This document shows positions 34,641 to 46,900 of a DNA stretch of 64,000 nucleotides, piece after piece; within the stretch, counting starts at the first letter, position 1; every line of letters begins with the position of its first letter. Source of the stretch: Burhinus oedicnemus (lineage: Eukaryota > Chordata > Aves > Charadriiformes > Burhinidae); NCBI GenBank assembly GCA_008921705.1, contig VFFE01007486.1:692217-756216 (forward strand), in the 5' to 3' direction. A program made the translations under genes and the position numbers. The notes beneath the pieces were generated by a model. That model searched no databases. It worked only from the letters and a program-made list of their open reading frames with translations, and was not told the origin of the DNA.

Positions 34641-34759
34641 CTGCAGTTCTGCTCGTTATTATCCTTTCTGTTGTCCTTCACTATATTTTCATTTCCCATT
34701 TGCTTACAGCCAAGAGCATTGCCATTAATTTTGCATGATGCTACATAAAAACAACACAT

Positions 34760-36965
34760 GTGTATAGGACTTGTGTTGTATTTCTTTCATCCACTCATTT
34801 TATGAGCAAGAATAAAATGATCTCTTCATTCATCAGATATGACCCTCCTGTTAAGCAGGTCTCATGACTGCAATCTCCTAAATGTTCACTTTTGGGTAAG
34901 TTGTCACAGATGTGTTAGTTCCATAGAGGAACAAGCATATGAAAGGCTTATACAATGGTATTTACATTATTAGTTTATCCAGCACAGGGAAAGGTAGGAT
35001 ATTTGCTGATACTTTATTCTGATAGCAGACTGTTAGGTGGAAAGATCTGGGAAGAAGACATAGCCCCAGGACCCTCATTCCCTACTGTATAGCCACAGAA
35101 TGCAAATGAATGAACAGAGGGCACAGTGCAGATTCGTAAGAAAAGAGGAGGGACATTATGCTCTCTTCTCAAGAGATAAACTGTAACTATCTTTCGTAAT
35201 TAGTTTCGAAATCTGCTGCCTGTGTGAGGAGGCTGGAGAGGGTACGTGATTATCTGTGTCTCTTCAAACCGTACTATAAAATTCTAGGCTTTTTCATATG
35301 CTTTGCCTACATTTCTTACATTATATATTATATAATATATATATTATATATGTTTCCCTGAGCAATGGAGTTGAAGATATGGTTCCTAAAGATTAATCTT
35401 CTCTCTGTTCCTTTTTTATGATCACCGGTAAGTTTGCTTTTTTCAGGTACTTTCTAATTCTCCATGGCTTAAACAATTTTAAGTCGTTCAATAAGTTCAT
35501 TACCTGAGTCCCCAAATACCCTAGAATGCATATTCAAAGTTATTATTACCTCCTAATTGTCAAAAGCTGTTTTCCTCATTTTGTATAGCACTAACACTTT
35601 CTCCGTTTTGAAAGTTGAGCCTTAGGTGAACATGTTCATATTATCGTATTAACCCACTCCTTATTTATTAATGAGCTAAATCTCACTTGTTTTTCTTTGT
35701 TCATTTATTAGATCTGCAGATATCTTCCTTACTCCCTTGACCCTATTTTGCTAGCATCTATTCTGTTGTTTTTATTACCTAATTGTTTCCAGTTGTAGGA
35801 TATGCACTTTTCACTTCTAACAAAGAGATCTTGTTAGCCCATCAAGGATTTACTTTTTTCCTTACATTCTAACCATGTATTTTTATTTTTTGTAATAATT
35901 GCATCACATCTTATATAACTTGCTTCCAAAAATACATATTTCGACAAATATATTTTGGATTTAAGCTTCTGAAGTAGTGTCCTGATCATGGCCTTTGAAC
36001 ATCGTGAAGAGTTACAACTTACTGTCTCAATTACTTCAGTTTGCTCTTACAAAATACAATACTTTTATATTGCTTCATTCAGGGAGAATGTTTCTAGCTT
36101 TGTTAAATTGAAGCAGCTTGTGGTCAAAAGGTATTGAATGTCACTATTTCTCACAATTTCTACTGATCCTTCTTGAGCAGGTTAGTTAAATACTCTCCTT
36201 TCTGGATCATAAAATTGCCCTCTGTGATGATGCATGCTTGATTAGTTGTGTTTTTATCCAACAGCTGTCTTGGTACTTAATGTCCCCCATGACAGGTATG
36301 GTTTTGCGCATCTTGGGAGATGGTCTGGGCATCTTTTTCTGTTTCATCCAGTCATAATGCAGTCTTGTGGATGTTCAGTGAAGTTCACCTCCATACTCCT
36401 TTTCTGATACTCTTGATCAAAGTACTTCACTAAACTTTTTATATATTAAATAACTTTTTTTGTGCATTGGTTAATCTACATTCACATACATGTTAGTGTT
36501 GCAGTTAATGTGAATTAATGTAAGACAGTTTATTTGTCAGTAGAAGTTGGGTGATCTGCATAACTTGCTACATAGGAAAAGCATGCATACAGGTCCTCAC
36601 ATGTCCATATACACAGTAAAACATGGTACTTTGATATAAATGATTTCTGGTAATTAGGTTGTTGGCCCAGGGCTTCAGCAAAATAGTTTGCCATTGTTTT
36701 ATCTGTCATTGCCTCCTCCCCCACCACTTTTCCTAATGTAGACATTTTCTCCAGTGGTTTTAACATGAAAGCTTTTCCGAATTACTTTGTCAGATTTGAA
36801 ATGTGCTTCTATTCCCAAAAAACACTCAGTGATTTTTTTTTTAATTGCTTGTATTAAAAGAACCTCTGTGACCTCAGCTGGGATTAAAATTTAGTTGTGG
36901 AAGGACCAGAAAATATACTCAAATGAAATCAGTTGCCATTCTGAAGATCAGACGGTTCAGAGAAC
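34760..36965. other. AT-rich DNA, possible old LINE, no gene
   Basis: Includes a pure AT palindromic run at 35321-35352 (TATATTATATAATATATA type). No gene is visible. The 36140-36420 stretch has wording reminiscent of old LINE endonuclease regions, at low confidence. Confidence 0.4.
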
Positions 36966-36969
36966 GAAG

Positions 36970-37100
36970 TCAGACAAAGAATGGGAGAAGTATTACTATC
37001 TTATTTTACAGATAAGAAACTGAATAATAGAGAGATTAAGGTCAGACAGGGAGGCAGTGGCAGGTCTGGGAACTAGTCCCAGCATACTTCTTTAATCACA
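36970..37100 (+). mobile_element. MIR-type SINE relic
   Basis: The order of phrases TTATTTTACAGATAAGAAAC, then TGAATAATAGAGAGATTAAGG, then GGCAGTGGCAGGTCTGGGAAC and TAGTCCCAGC follows the MIR core consensus (TTTTACAGATGAGGAAACTG, GAGAGGTTAAG, GGCAGAGCTGGGA). Divergence is high, as expected for an element this old. The assignment is from memory of the consensus. Confidence 0.6.
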
Positions 37101-38876
37101 AACCCATTCTTCATTCTGAAAGATTTTATTGTTTATTCTTCAGACACCTGTGAAGCTGAAAGAGAAGCAGCGCTTGGACCAAGCTTCAGATCCAGAGTAA
37201 GGATAACTTTGCTGTTTGACTTCAAGACTAACTTCAGGATAGGGTCTCTACTGAAGCCTCTGAGTTCTTAGAAGTGCAGTTCTTCTCAGGTCCCGGTGAT
37301 CTGGAGATAAAGGGATTTTGGTTCTATGTTGTTAAATTCAGGTCACAGTGGTTTTTACACATCTAATTCCAATTAATTTTAGTAAGTGTTAGACAAATAC
37401 ATAAAAGCTACTTTTGTTTTGCATTTCATTCACATTAATTTGCATTATGTGAGAATTCAGTTTTCTCCATCTTGCCTAATTTGTATAAAATAAACACATC
37501 TTTAGGATGTTAATGTCCTGTTCTTCTGGCATAAGTGGGAAGCTGCTGATCCAGAAATGTCCCACTTATCACTGCCTATATTTTAACAGTCTGTGGATTC
37601 CAAGATCTGCTAATTTACGCCAAAGAACGCCTTTTCAGATTTGTCCTGATCTTCTGTCGCTGGGGACTTTCACTGTATCAGAAGTTATGTTTTGCAGTTT
37701 CCTAATGGCTTTAAAAAGGAACAGTAAATGTCAACAGGCAAAAAGGCCAAAAAACTGGGAGAACTGATGCTCACTAACAGATCCTTTGGGGATTAGTCAT
37801 ACCAGTTCTTGCTTCTTTATTTCCACAGGCATTTTTACAATAAATAAGATCCAAAAGCAAGTTAAATGTTAAAGGTTCTTTAGTCACTGCCTAGTCCAAC
37901 AAATGAGCAAAAATAGCATCTAAAAAGTCTAAGCCCTTGAATTCAAACCTTCAGTAGTTTTAAGAAGCAGGTCTTTCTATTTATAGCTTTAATTATCTGG
38001 AATTCTCTGTCTGCCATGGCTTACACAAAGAAGCACAACACATGTATTTAAAAAGAAACCTGTAAATAGATTTTGTTATCAAAATTAGTCGTGTTCTAAA
38101 TTATATATACTTTTTATAGAAATCAAAGTTACTAGTTTCTTTGCTAGTTCAGTCATTTATTCTGTTTTTTCCCTGTATTAAAAAACAACAGAAAAGCCCA
38201 CAACATGTAGATACTGAATTATTTCAGTTATAATAGCCTTATAGTTCATATACTACTTATTTATGTTCTGGTTTATTTTAGTGGTTACATAGCTACTATC
38301 CTTCCATAGCATAATATTTATAATTGATTTAGGAAAATGGAAGTATCTGCTTGACCTTATGTTGCTTTTTTCAGTCTTCCCTAAAGATGCTCTTTGTATT
38401 TGTACAGTAATTCCTGCTGATAGAGTTAAGCACTAAAAGAATTTTGAGTGTTTCAGATTCTTAAAGGTTCATCATGTCTGCTTTAATGAGAAATCATTTT
38501 ATGAACTATACCACGACCTCTATAGTCAGGTGATGATTTTTCCTGTCCTTGCTTTTTGCATTCTTAAGAACAAAGCTTTTGTCCTCCTGTGTTCATTTCT
38601 ATGGAAAGCCTTTCCATGAGATAGTCCCGCAGTAGTCTGCTCTGTTTGTTTTTGAATGATGTTGAAAATAAGAGACTCTACTCTTGAAGATCGACTTTTG
38701 GTGTGTATTTTTCCCCTCATTATTGTTACAAACTGGCATATACATAAAAGCAGAGATTATCCTCTGAATTTGGTCATACTGAGCAGGCCACCCCTCCTAC
38801 CCTCTAAAAAGACCTTCTAAATCAAGCCAACAGAAGGAGACCTTAAGTAATTTTTGAAGAAAGCTGTCCACTGAGT
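37101..38876. other. No gene recognised
   Basis: AT-rich DNA. The plus open stretch at 37507-37767 (86 codons) has no splice or homology support. Confidence 0.5.
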
Positions 38877-38877
38877 C

Positions 38878-38980
38878 ATTGAACTGCAGAATATGTTAAG
38901 TTGGAGAAGACATCTAGAGGTTGTCTATGCTGACCTCCTGCTCAAAGCGGGGCTGACTTTAAAACTAGAGCCACTGAGTT
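38878..38980 (-). mobile_element. Old CR1 LINE 3' end
   Basis: The reverse complement of a CR1 3' UTR: GTTGGAGAAGACATCTAGAG and GACCTCCTGCTCAAAGCGGG followed by GCTGACTTTAAAACTAGAGC. This wording fits older CR1 subfamilies with the CTCCTGCTCAAAGCAGGGC core. The octamer tail is no longer visible. Confidence 0.7.
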
Positions 38981-40212
38981 TCTTAGATGGTAAGGCCCAC
39001 TGATCCAACAGTTCAATCTTCCTGTCTTTCTCTGTCTTCCTTCCCCATCAAGAAATCAGGTTTCTCACCACTGCATATGCAAAGGAGCTTCCTCTATTTC
39101 AAAGCGGGGGCAGTAAGTAAGCTTTAACTACCTCGCGCTGCTCTAATTTAAGTTACGCTGTATAGTCACTCTGAGATGCAGTCGTCTTTGGAGCTAGCAG
39201 CATTTGAAGCATCGCCTCAGGATCCAGAACTTACTCTGCTCTCTGCTCTGCACAGTAGTAGATGCCAAAACCTGACCTTGTGAATGGAGTAGAGAAGAAT
39301 TGGATGGGGAGGCAGGATTGGGTAGCTCAGAGTTTTATGTGCTACTGGTTTTGGAAGGCTGTATATAGTTGGTGGGGAGTGGGTCAACAGTGATGAGATT
39401 TAATATCATTTTTGGACAGTACGGTTTGTAAGAGTAAATGGGGAAGGTGGACCTGTCTAAGCGTCATACACTGACTGCAAGTGGGACTCGCTCATTTGAC
39501 TCCTCTCTCACACTCTTTCAGCATATCATCATATGTTATGTGTCTGCTATTAGCATTGCAAGCCTGTTCCACATGGTCATCCCATAACAAACGAAACCAC
39601 AAAACAGAAAACAGAAAGGCAGAGATTAGTATTCTTCTGTGTGGAAGGTGAGTTTCTTATGTTTTGAGATACAGAACGAAGTATAGGTGAGTGGCTTCCC
39701 AGAAATGGAAAGAACAGTGGAAGAAACTTGACGAATGAAAATGTGAACAGCTGATTTGCATAGCTGGAAGATTTTAACAGCCAGTACTACTGAACCGCCT
39801 AATCATCCAGAAAGGCTTTGGCTTACAGGATTGAAGACAGTAGCCAGGCTTTGTAAGAGTAATTTGTAGCTCTGTATCTAATTTTTTTCTGGAGCTCTGA
39901 ACCATGAAAGACAGGCTCTGTCTCTGCATGTTTTGCAGTCAGCACCGAGCACCTTGCAGGAGCAGGACATTTCAAACTTACTGTTGCTTTATTTATATCA
40001 CAAATACTGTCATGGCAACTAATAGCACTTGCACAGACAAGCAACCTTCTGTAGAGACTCAAGCAACAGAACAAGAAAAACTAAAAACAATATTGTCCAA
40101 CTGTCTGGCAGTGATCTATACTTAGAAACAGTAAAGACACTGGAAACAGCACTGATAAGCTTCATGTTCAGAAGTGGGTACCCTTAGGAAGTGTTTGTAT
40201 ACTTGCTGTCAA

Positions 40213-40248
40213 TCTGTCTGTCTGTCTATCTATCTGTCTGTTTATCTG
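40213..40248 (+). repeat. (TCTG/TCTA)n microsatellite
   Basis: About nine imperfect tetranucleotide units of TCTG and TCTA. Confidence 0.9.
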
Positions 40249-43200
40249 GTGTACTGATGTGCTACCTATATTACTGCCAAAATAACGAAAATTAATTATT
40301 TTAATTGGATGTGGTTGATAAGTACTTCTTTTGCCCTAAAATTTAGTACATAGACTTTAAATATCAAGTATGTTGCACAGTTCAAGCTTGCATTGAATTA
40401 TATCCTGAGAAAGGGAGTATTTTCTCAGTACTGCATATAAGTATCTTTTAAAAACCTAAATCTTAGTTTTCATACTCCACAAAGTACAGGAGGCTGTGCA
40501 CATGGTCCCTCCCACTTTACACGCTTCGTATTTGTACTCTGGAGCCTAAAGATAATGTGATTACTCATGGCAAGGTGGGTAGAGGGAAGGATCAGATATG
40601 ATCAGTACAGGGCTCAGAATATGTGGCCTTCTACACAGCATCACTTTAAAATTGTTACAGCTCTGTATCTTAAGGGCTGGCCATGGGTGTGTACCAGTGG
40701 TGAATAAGTGGCTATTTTTTAGTGGTACAGTGCTTCCCTAAATCACATGTATACCCATTAGCGCACTTGGTCAGCATGGGGTATGGTCTGTGACCAGCAT
40801 CCTTGCTTTTAAACCATAGGAAGAAGCAAATGCTTCTTTTAGGCAGAGATAATTCAGATATGCCAAACAGTGCATTAGTTTTGCTTCACCTAAATTCAAT
40901 TAGAGCCTCTGTATGAAGCTTTTAAATCTCACTGATTTTTTTACACTGAATTAGGTATGGCCGGGTACAATAGTCCCAATCAGGATTTTCTGTTCTGAAG
41001 ACATGATCAGACTATGCTTCACATATCCTTTACCTGCTAGCATGCTGGATTTCTTATAGTATGATTGTTTCTTTAATAGCATTCCTTTCCTATGGATGTG
41101 CAATGAAAATAAATTTCTAGCTATCTTTCTTGGAACAGACATTACCCTGCATGACATAAGCCTTTTGAGGAGGAATGATGGAATACTGAAGGTTCACTTT
41201 GTTTTTATCAGAAGATAAAAATGAAGTGACCGAACATTTTACAGTTTGTAAGATGTAGCCCTTGGATAAAACAAGAATATTGCTGGCTAAAAGCAGATTT
41301 TCTGCTTTGCCAATTCTATTGATACCAAATTCCACTGATACCAAATTTTCTCTCATCAACCGCTCTGGTGTATAAAAGCCTTTCACGGAGGTAAATTGCT
41401 ATGGTTCTTCTGGGAGAGGACAGGATTTCTTCATTTATTTTCAATTGTTAAAATCTCACCAGGGAAGAGACTGTATGTCAAAGTAAAATCTCACAATTTT
41501 ATAATCAAACTTATGATTTTGAGGGAAAAATAACTCATGATTTGTGATTGGGAAAGATTGGCAGCATTAGAGAGCTGTCTTTTGACACGTTTAAAGTTGT
41601 AACTTGTGGAAAAGAAAATAATGTAGTATCTCGTATCTGTACCTGTAATATCCAATAGTCTGATACCTGTAGTCCATATTAAGTTGTATAATTACATTTT
41701 TTTTTTGTTATGTGCTTTACAATGTCTAATTATTAACCTGAGTTATAAACCTCTCAAATTTACTGACAGTAATATGTTCTCTTTTCTCCCAGTGGCTTGT
41801 CATTGGATGTTCAATTACTGTTGTAAATTCCTTTTTTGATCTGCTCTGTAGTTTTTTATTTCCTACTAATGATTTTCTGTTATTTACATTAGGTTGAAAG
41901 ATTTAAATTTGAACATCATGACAAAAGACTGGATTCCATTTGCACTGAATGAAGCATAGATTCATAAGAAGGGACAATGTGGATCTGAGTGACCTTGTTG
42001 GCTTTGGAATCAGGCAGACACCTGGCTTTTTCTCAAAAAGAAACAGAAAATACTCACATAGTACTTGTACCCTCATATCTTCAAAAGAAAACCATGCTGT
42101 AGGGAATTATTTTTCAAGATCCAAACATCCAACTAATCCGTGATGATCCCAGAATGATGTTTGCTTTGTCATTACAATACAGAATAAAGTGTTCAGAATA
42201 AACATATAGAATAAATCATATGTCTTCTGTGTTTTTAAGCAATATGGAAAAGTAAAACAGAGTGTGAAGAGGACACCGTTTCCCCCCTTATGGTTTAGTA
42301 GCAGCATTGTATTCAGTCTCTGGTGTCACACCTTCTAAAATCAAATCAGGATGTTCATTACTTCCATAGGCTAAGCCAGAGAACTTGAAACAAGATTGTT
42401 TGGATTACATTTTTTAGCTTGGAATGGCATAACTTCACTGTAAAGTAACCTCATCTAACGATTTAATGTACGTTTGAGTCTTACTTTTGCCCATTTGTGT
42501 TACTTTGCGTTCTTGTGTGACATCTGGGCCCTACACACAGATTCTTCTTGACATTTTATACACTGAATTACTTTCTTGCTTATAAAAAATTATTCTGCTT
42601 CTCTACTCACTTAGACTGTTGTTAGAACCAACCAACAAACAAACCTACTGACTTAATCAAAGTCAGTAGAATTAATCCTGTAAAAGCGAGCTCAGTGGCA
42701 TGCCCGCTACTTGTCAGTTTAGCCCTTTTTCTCATCATAAACCTTTTCGCGAATAAAAATTTCTAGTTCAATCTTTAATACAATTATTAGTTGCTTTTTG
42801 TGAGTTCTTGCAATGTCAGCCAACAATTTCAAATTAATCTGTTATTAATAAATCATTTATTTTGAATATTTTTAGCTGATTAGTCATTGTTTGCAGGGAG
42901 GAACGGTAACCTGACTCTGAGAGATCCAACTGGGCCTTGTTTTGCTAAATTACTTCTATTTTTGAAACAGGGAAATGACAAAGCAAATACTTCAGCTCAT
43001 GTATAAATACCTTTGTATTTGAATTTACTTATTCAGTATGAAAAGCAAGTCTCTCTCCTGATCGTACAGAATAGAATCATATAGAATAGAAATATTATAT
43101 ATATGCATCTTAGAAACACCATATACAGATTCATAGATGCAAACAGTCCACAAAAGAATGGTCATCCTTTTTTTGTATTGAACTATGCAATTCAATAATA

Positions 43201-43968
43201 ATTGTCTTTCATATTTGATCACTAATAGTATTTGATGTACTCATAGTCCATTACTAAGGTAATTGTTGTTCTTCATTCCTTTCATTTGTGAAAGTAGTAC
43301 ATCTGACCAAGATCAAGTAATGATTAACACTGAAAGCTTCCCATATTTGCTAATGCAGGCTACATATTTAATACAGCTTTCCCAAAATACAGTAACACTT
43401 CATTTGTGGCTTCGTGATATTCTAGCAATCTCAATGATTGAGACGTTGTAACCCTGATAACATTCTTTTCACGTAAATTGTTGCTGTGTAGCTTCTTAGC
43501 CAGTTTTCTCTTAAGTGAGCTAAAAAATCGTTGTGCTGCTAAGTAGCATCCTGTTGACACCCATTTGTTCCACGTTCTTGTCTGGAACCTTTATATCCAT
43601 CCTATAGATGTTGGTGCTGTTTTTTCTTAATTCTCATTGGCTATTCCTTACAAATGGTAGAGTTTAAATTACAAGCACTTTGATACAAAAACTGTGCTTT
43701 ACAGCTTTACAATGCCTAGTACTTTCAGTTCAGACAAGTACAAAAAGATTCGTTGAACTTCAAATGATCCTTAGCTAGAATAAAACATTACTTTTTTTTG
43801 TGAAAGGTTTTTTCCTTTGTAATGTCTATACTGCAAAACTGAAATTTTACATTATAGGTTTTGATGTTTCATTAAGGAAAACCTTAATGAAGTAGTTTAA
43901 GAAGATGAAATTACTAATGAACTTCAATGTAAAACCGATCATTAGAAGTGAGTCCATCTTGTTGGTGT

Positions 43969-43986
43969 TAATAATAATAATAATAA
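43969..43986 (+). repeat. (TAA)6 microsatellite
   Basis: Six perfect TAA units. Confidence 0.92.
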
Positions 43987-46900
43987 TATAGAGCCATTTT
44001 AAAATATAAGTATCACAAATTAAGCTAACTGGAATGGCAGTCAAATAAAGTAGATGCAGAAGTCTAAAGACTGCCGTGATTGATAGGTATTTCAGCTTAT
44101 TTTGGACACCCATGTACATCTACTTTCCTAACCCCCATGTGTTTAAAGACTACAATGTGAAATTATGAAGTAAATAGAAATGGTCCTTCAAGTAGGATAA
44201 CAAAGAGAATTTTCTTGATGTAAACCTCATTTCCATGCTTCAGGTGCAAAGATAAAGCCCTTTTGCAGTAAAGTCTGTTGAGATTCTTGAAGCAATTGGA
44301 CTGTTATGCAATGACAATTAAAGAACTGAATTATTTTTTATATTTCAGCAGAAGTGAAATTTCATGAAGTTGTTAGGAAAAACACCACTTTAAAACATTA
44401 ATCAAAATGCAATATGTTTAATTTTTTAAATAAAATAGCTGGGTTTGGTTTTCTTCCATGTTCAAATTGTGCTTTTACTTGCAAAGACCCCTGTGGTTTA
44501 AATAACCCAGTCGGTGTAAACTAATAAAAATCCCATTAAATTAAATGGCCACTAGGCATATAGAATGTCCTGTTGCAATTTCAAGAGACAGTTTGTTACA
44601 AGACACCCTGCTATGTACCTTTTATTTTATCAAAGTAAAGGAGTAAAAGAAAAGGTTGCAAAATGTGTTTATTTCTATGAAAAATATGTTTCCAGTGTAC
44701 TAGGAAAAATTGATGTGTTGTGTGTTGGTTTTTTGTTGTTGGTTTTTTTTTTTTTTTATAGAATGAAGGAGTTGGCTTATTCCATGTCTGGTACATTTAT
44801 AGCACAACCTACAATAAATATATATAATCAGCAGAATCAGTCAGTAATTTTCATCCTCTGAACTATTACTTGTTTCTTTTGGAAGGTGGCAATTCAAGAA
44901 GTAATTCGGTATATATTGTATTAGAGTAAACTGTTTTAGAGCACATACTGTACTTGTTTGCCAGCAAACATTATTTCTGAAATAGAGGACTGTTTTTCTT
45001 ACAAATGTTTTTCTTTCATTCCTTTCTTCTCTTTAAAAAAAAATACACAAAACCAAAAAACAGTGGATATATTGAATACTTGTGGAAACAAATTACAATT
45101 ATCACACTGAGATGAGTTTAGTACCCATGGTTCTCAGCAGATATTCCCCTCCATCCTGCCTACCCAAGCAACAACTGTGATACTTTGTTGAAGTAGAAAG
45201 CAAGAAATAAGATAGACTATCAAACTAGTTTTACTTTGTGGGATTTTGCTGGAAGCTTAAGTTTCCAGAAGCTGCTAAACCTCCGATCTTGCTTTCCCGT
45301 ATCTCCTCCATACTCATGGAAGTCACAGTGCTGAAATTTACAGTTCTTTAAATGTCTCAAATACTCTGTTCCAATCCTGTTTCACCGCTTGTTTCCTGTT
45401 TCATCACATCTGGCCAATGCGGTTTCATAATATCCGATTCTGAAAGATACATAGACTCTCCAGAGGCACAAAAGGCTGTCTGCTCACCTGATGTCTGGTC
45501 TGCCAATTCCTTCTTATGGCTTCTCCTAAGAATGAATTACCAGCATCCTCATTAGCACCAATACCATAGAAAAGGCATATATTCAAATAACTTTTGGTGA
45601 CAATATGAGGAGATATATCAAAGATATTTTTATTAAATATAAAATAAAATTGAGATTGTCTCATGTAAAGACATAGAGCCTGAATTCTTATTTTAATCTT
45701 TGGTCTCTCTTTTATTAATATAAAATATGGAGGGTATAAAATCCCTACAATAAGGAAACATAACGTAGCCTTGACATTGCAAGGTGTGTGTTAACTCCTG
45801 TCAGACCGATGTGTTTGTATGACATGCAGGTGTTTTGAAAGAACTTTGCACTTTCAGTGTCTTCTGAAGTTAGAAACCAACCTGAAGACCTGGTGAGTAG
45901 AAGAGGCGTATACCTGCTCCTTTCTGAATGATACAAACATAGACAGTTTTTCCTTTCAGCCTTCCAGTTTAACATTTGGCAAGCTCTGCCATGCCTACCT
46001 GTGGCTCTGAAACTCCTCTGTTGACTGTTTAAGTTGGCTATGATTTATTTTTTTCTGAAGACTGAATTATCTTGACACTGTCCTCGTTCCTTTAAACAGC
46101 TGCTTCAGTGGTCTCAAAAGACAGTCTGTCCTCAAAAGTTTATTGCCCTACTGTCTTAAGTACTCTCATGTAATTGTTGGCCTTTACCTACTTTCCCATT
46201 TTCTCTTGGTTTTTAACAGCCTACTGCTAAACCCACCTGATGTATTCATGCAGAAAGTTTCCCCTAAAATACATTAAAAAAACAATACTGATAATAGCTA
46301 CTTGCTGCAAATACTTGTAGAAAACCTTCATTAATTTTCTTCTGCTTATACCTTTTATACTCACAGTTTAGATCAAAACACCATCCTCGCATGGACAATG
46401 TTTACTGCTTGCTAAATGTGCATGAAATGGGCTTTATATATTACACGTTAATAGCACAGATTTCTGTCATTCTCTTTCCAGTTTTGAATGACTTCTTGAA
46501 GTTTACAGGGCAATAGACTCAACACAGTTTTGTATTAAAAAATTTTCTTTAAGAAAATGGATCTTGGCTGTTTTAGCATTCCTGTAGACTCTTCATGGTA
46601 CTAGAAGGGATGTGCTGACCCTGCTCAGGCGCAAGGAATGACTTCACTCCACTAGGTAAAACTCAAGGAATTTTGCTGTTAACCCTGAGTAGGCTATGTA
46701 AAAAAGTAAATCTCTGTATTGCGATCTTCCAGGACAATGAAACTATTTTGGCTGAAATGTGAAATGATGTTAACAACAGTTGGCTTAAAAAATAAAAGCA
46801 AATAGTGTTCTTCTGAAAGTCATTTATGTAGATGTAATGGAACTTTTCTGACTACATAGCATGATTCTCTGGTGCCACCATGTTATGAGGTGTTAAAGAA

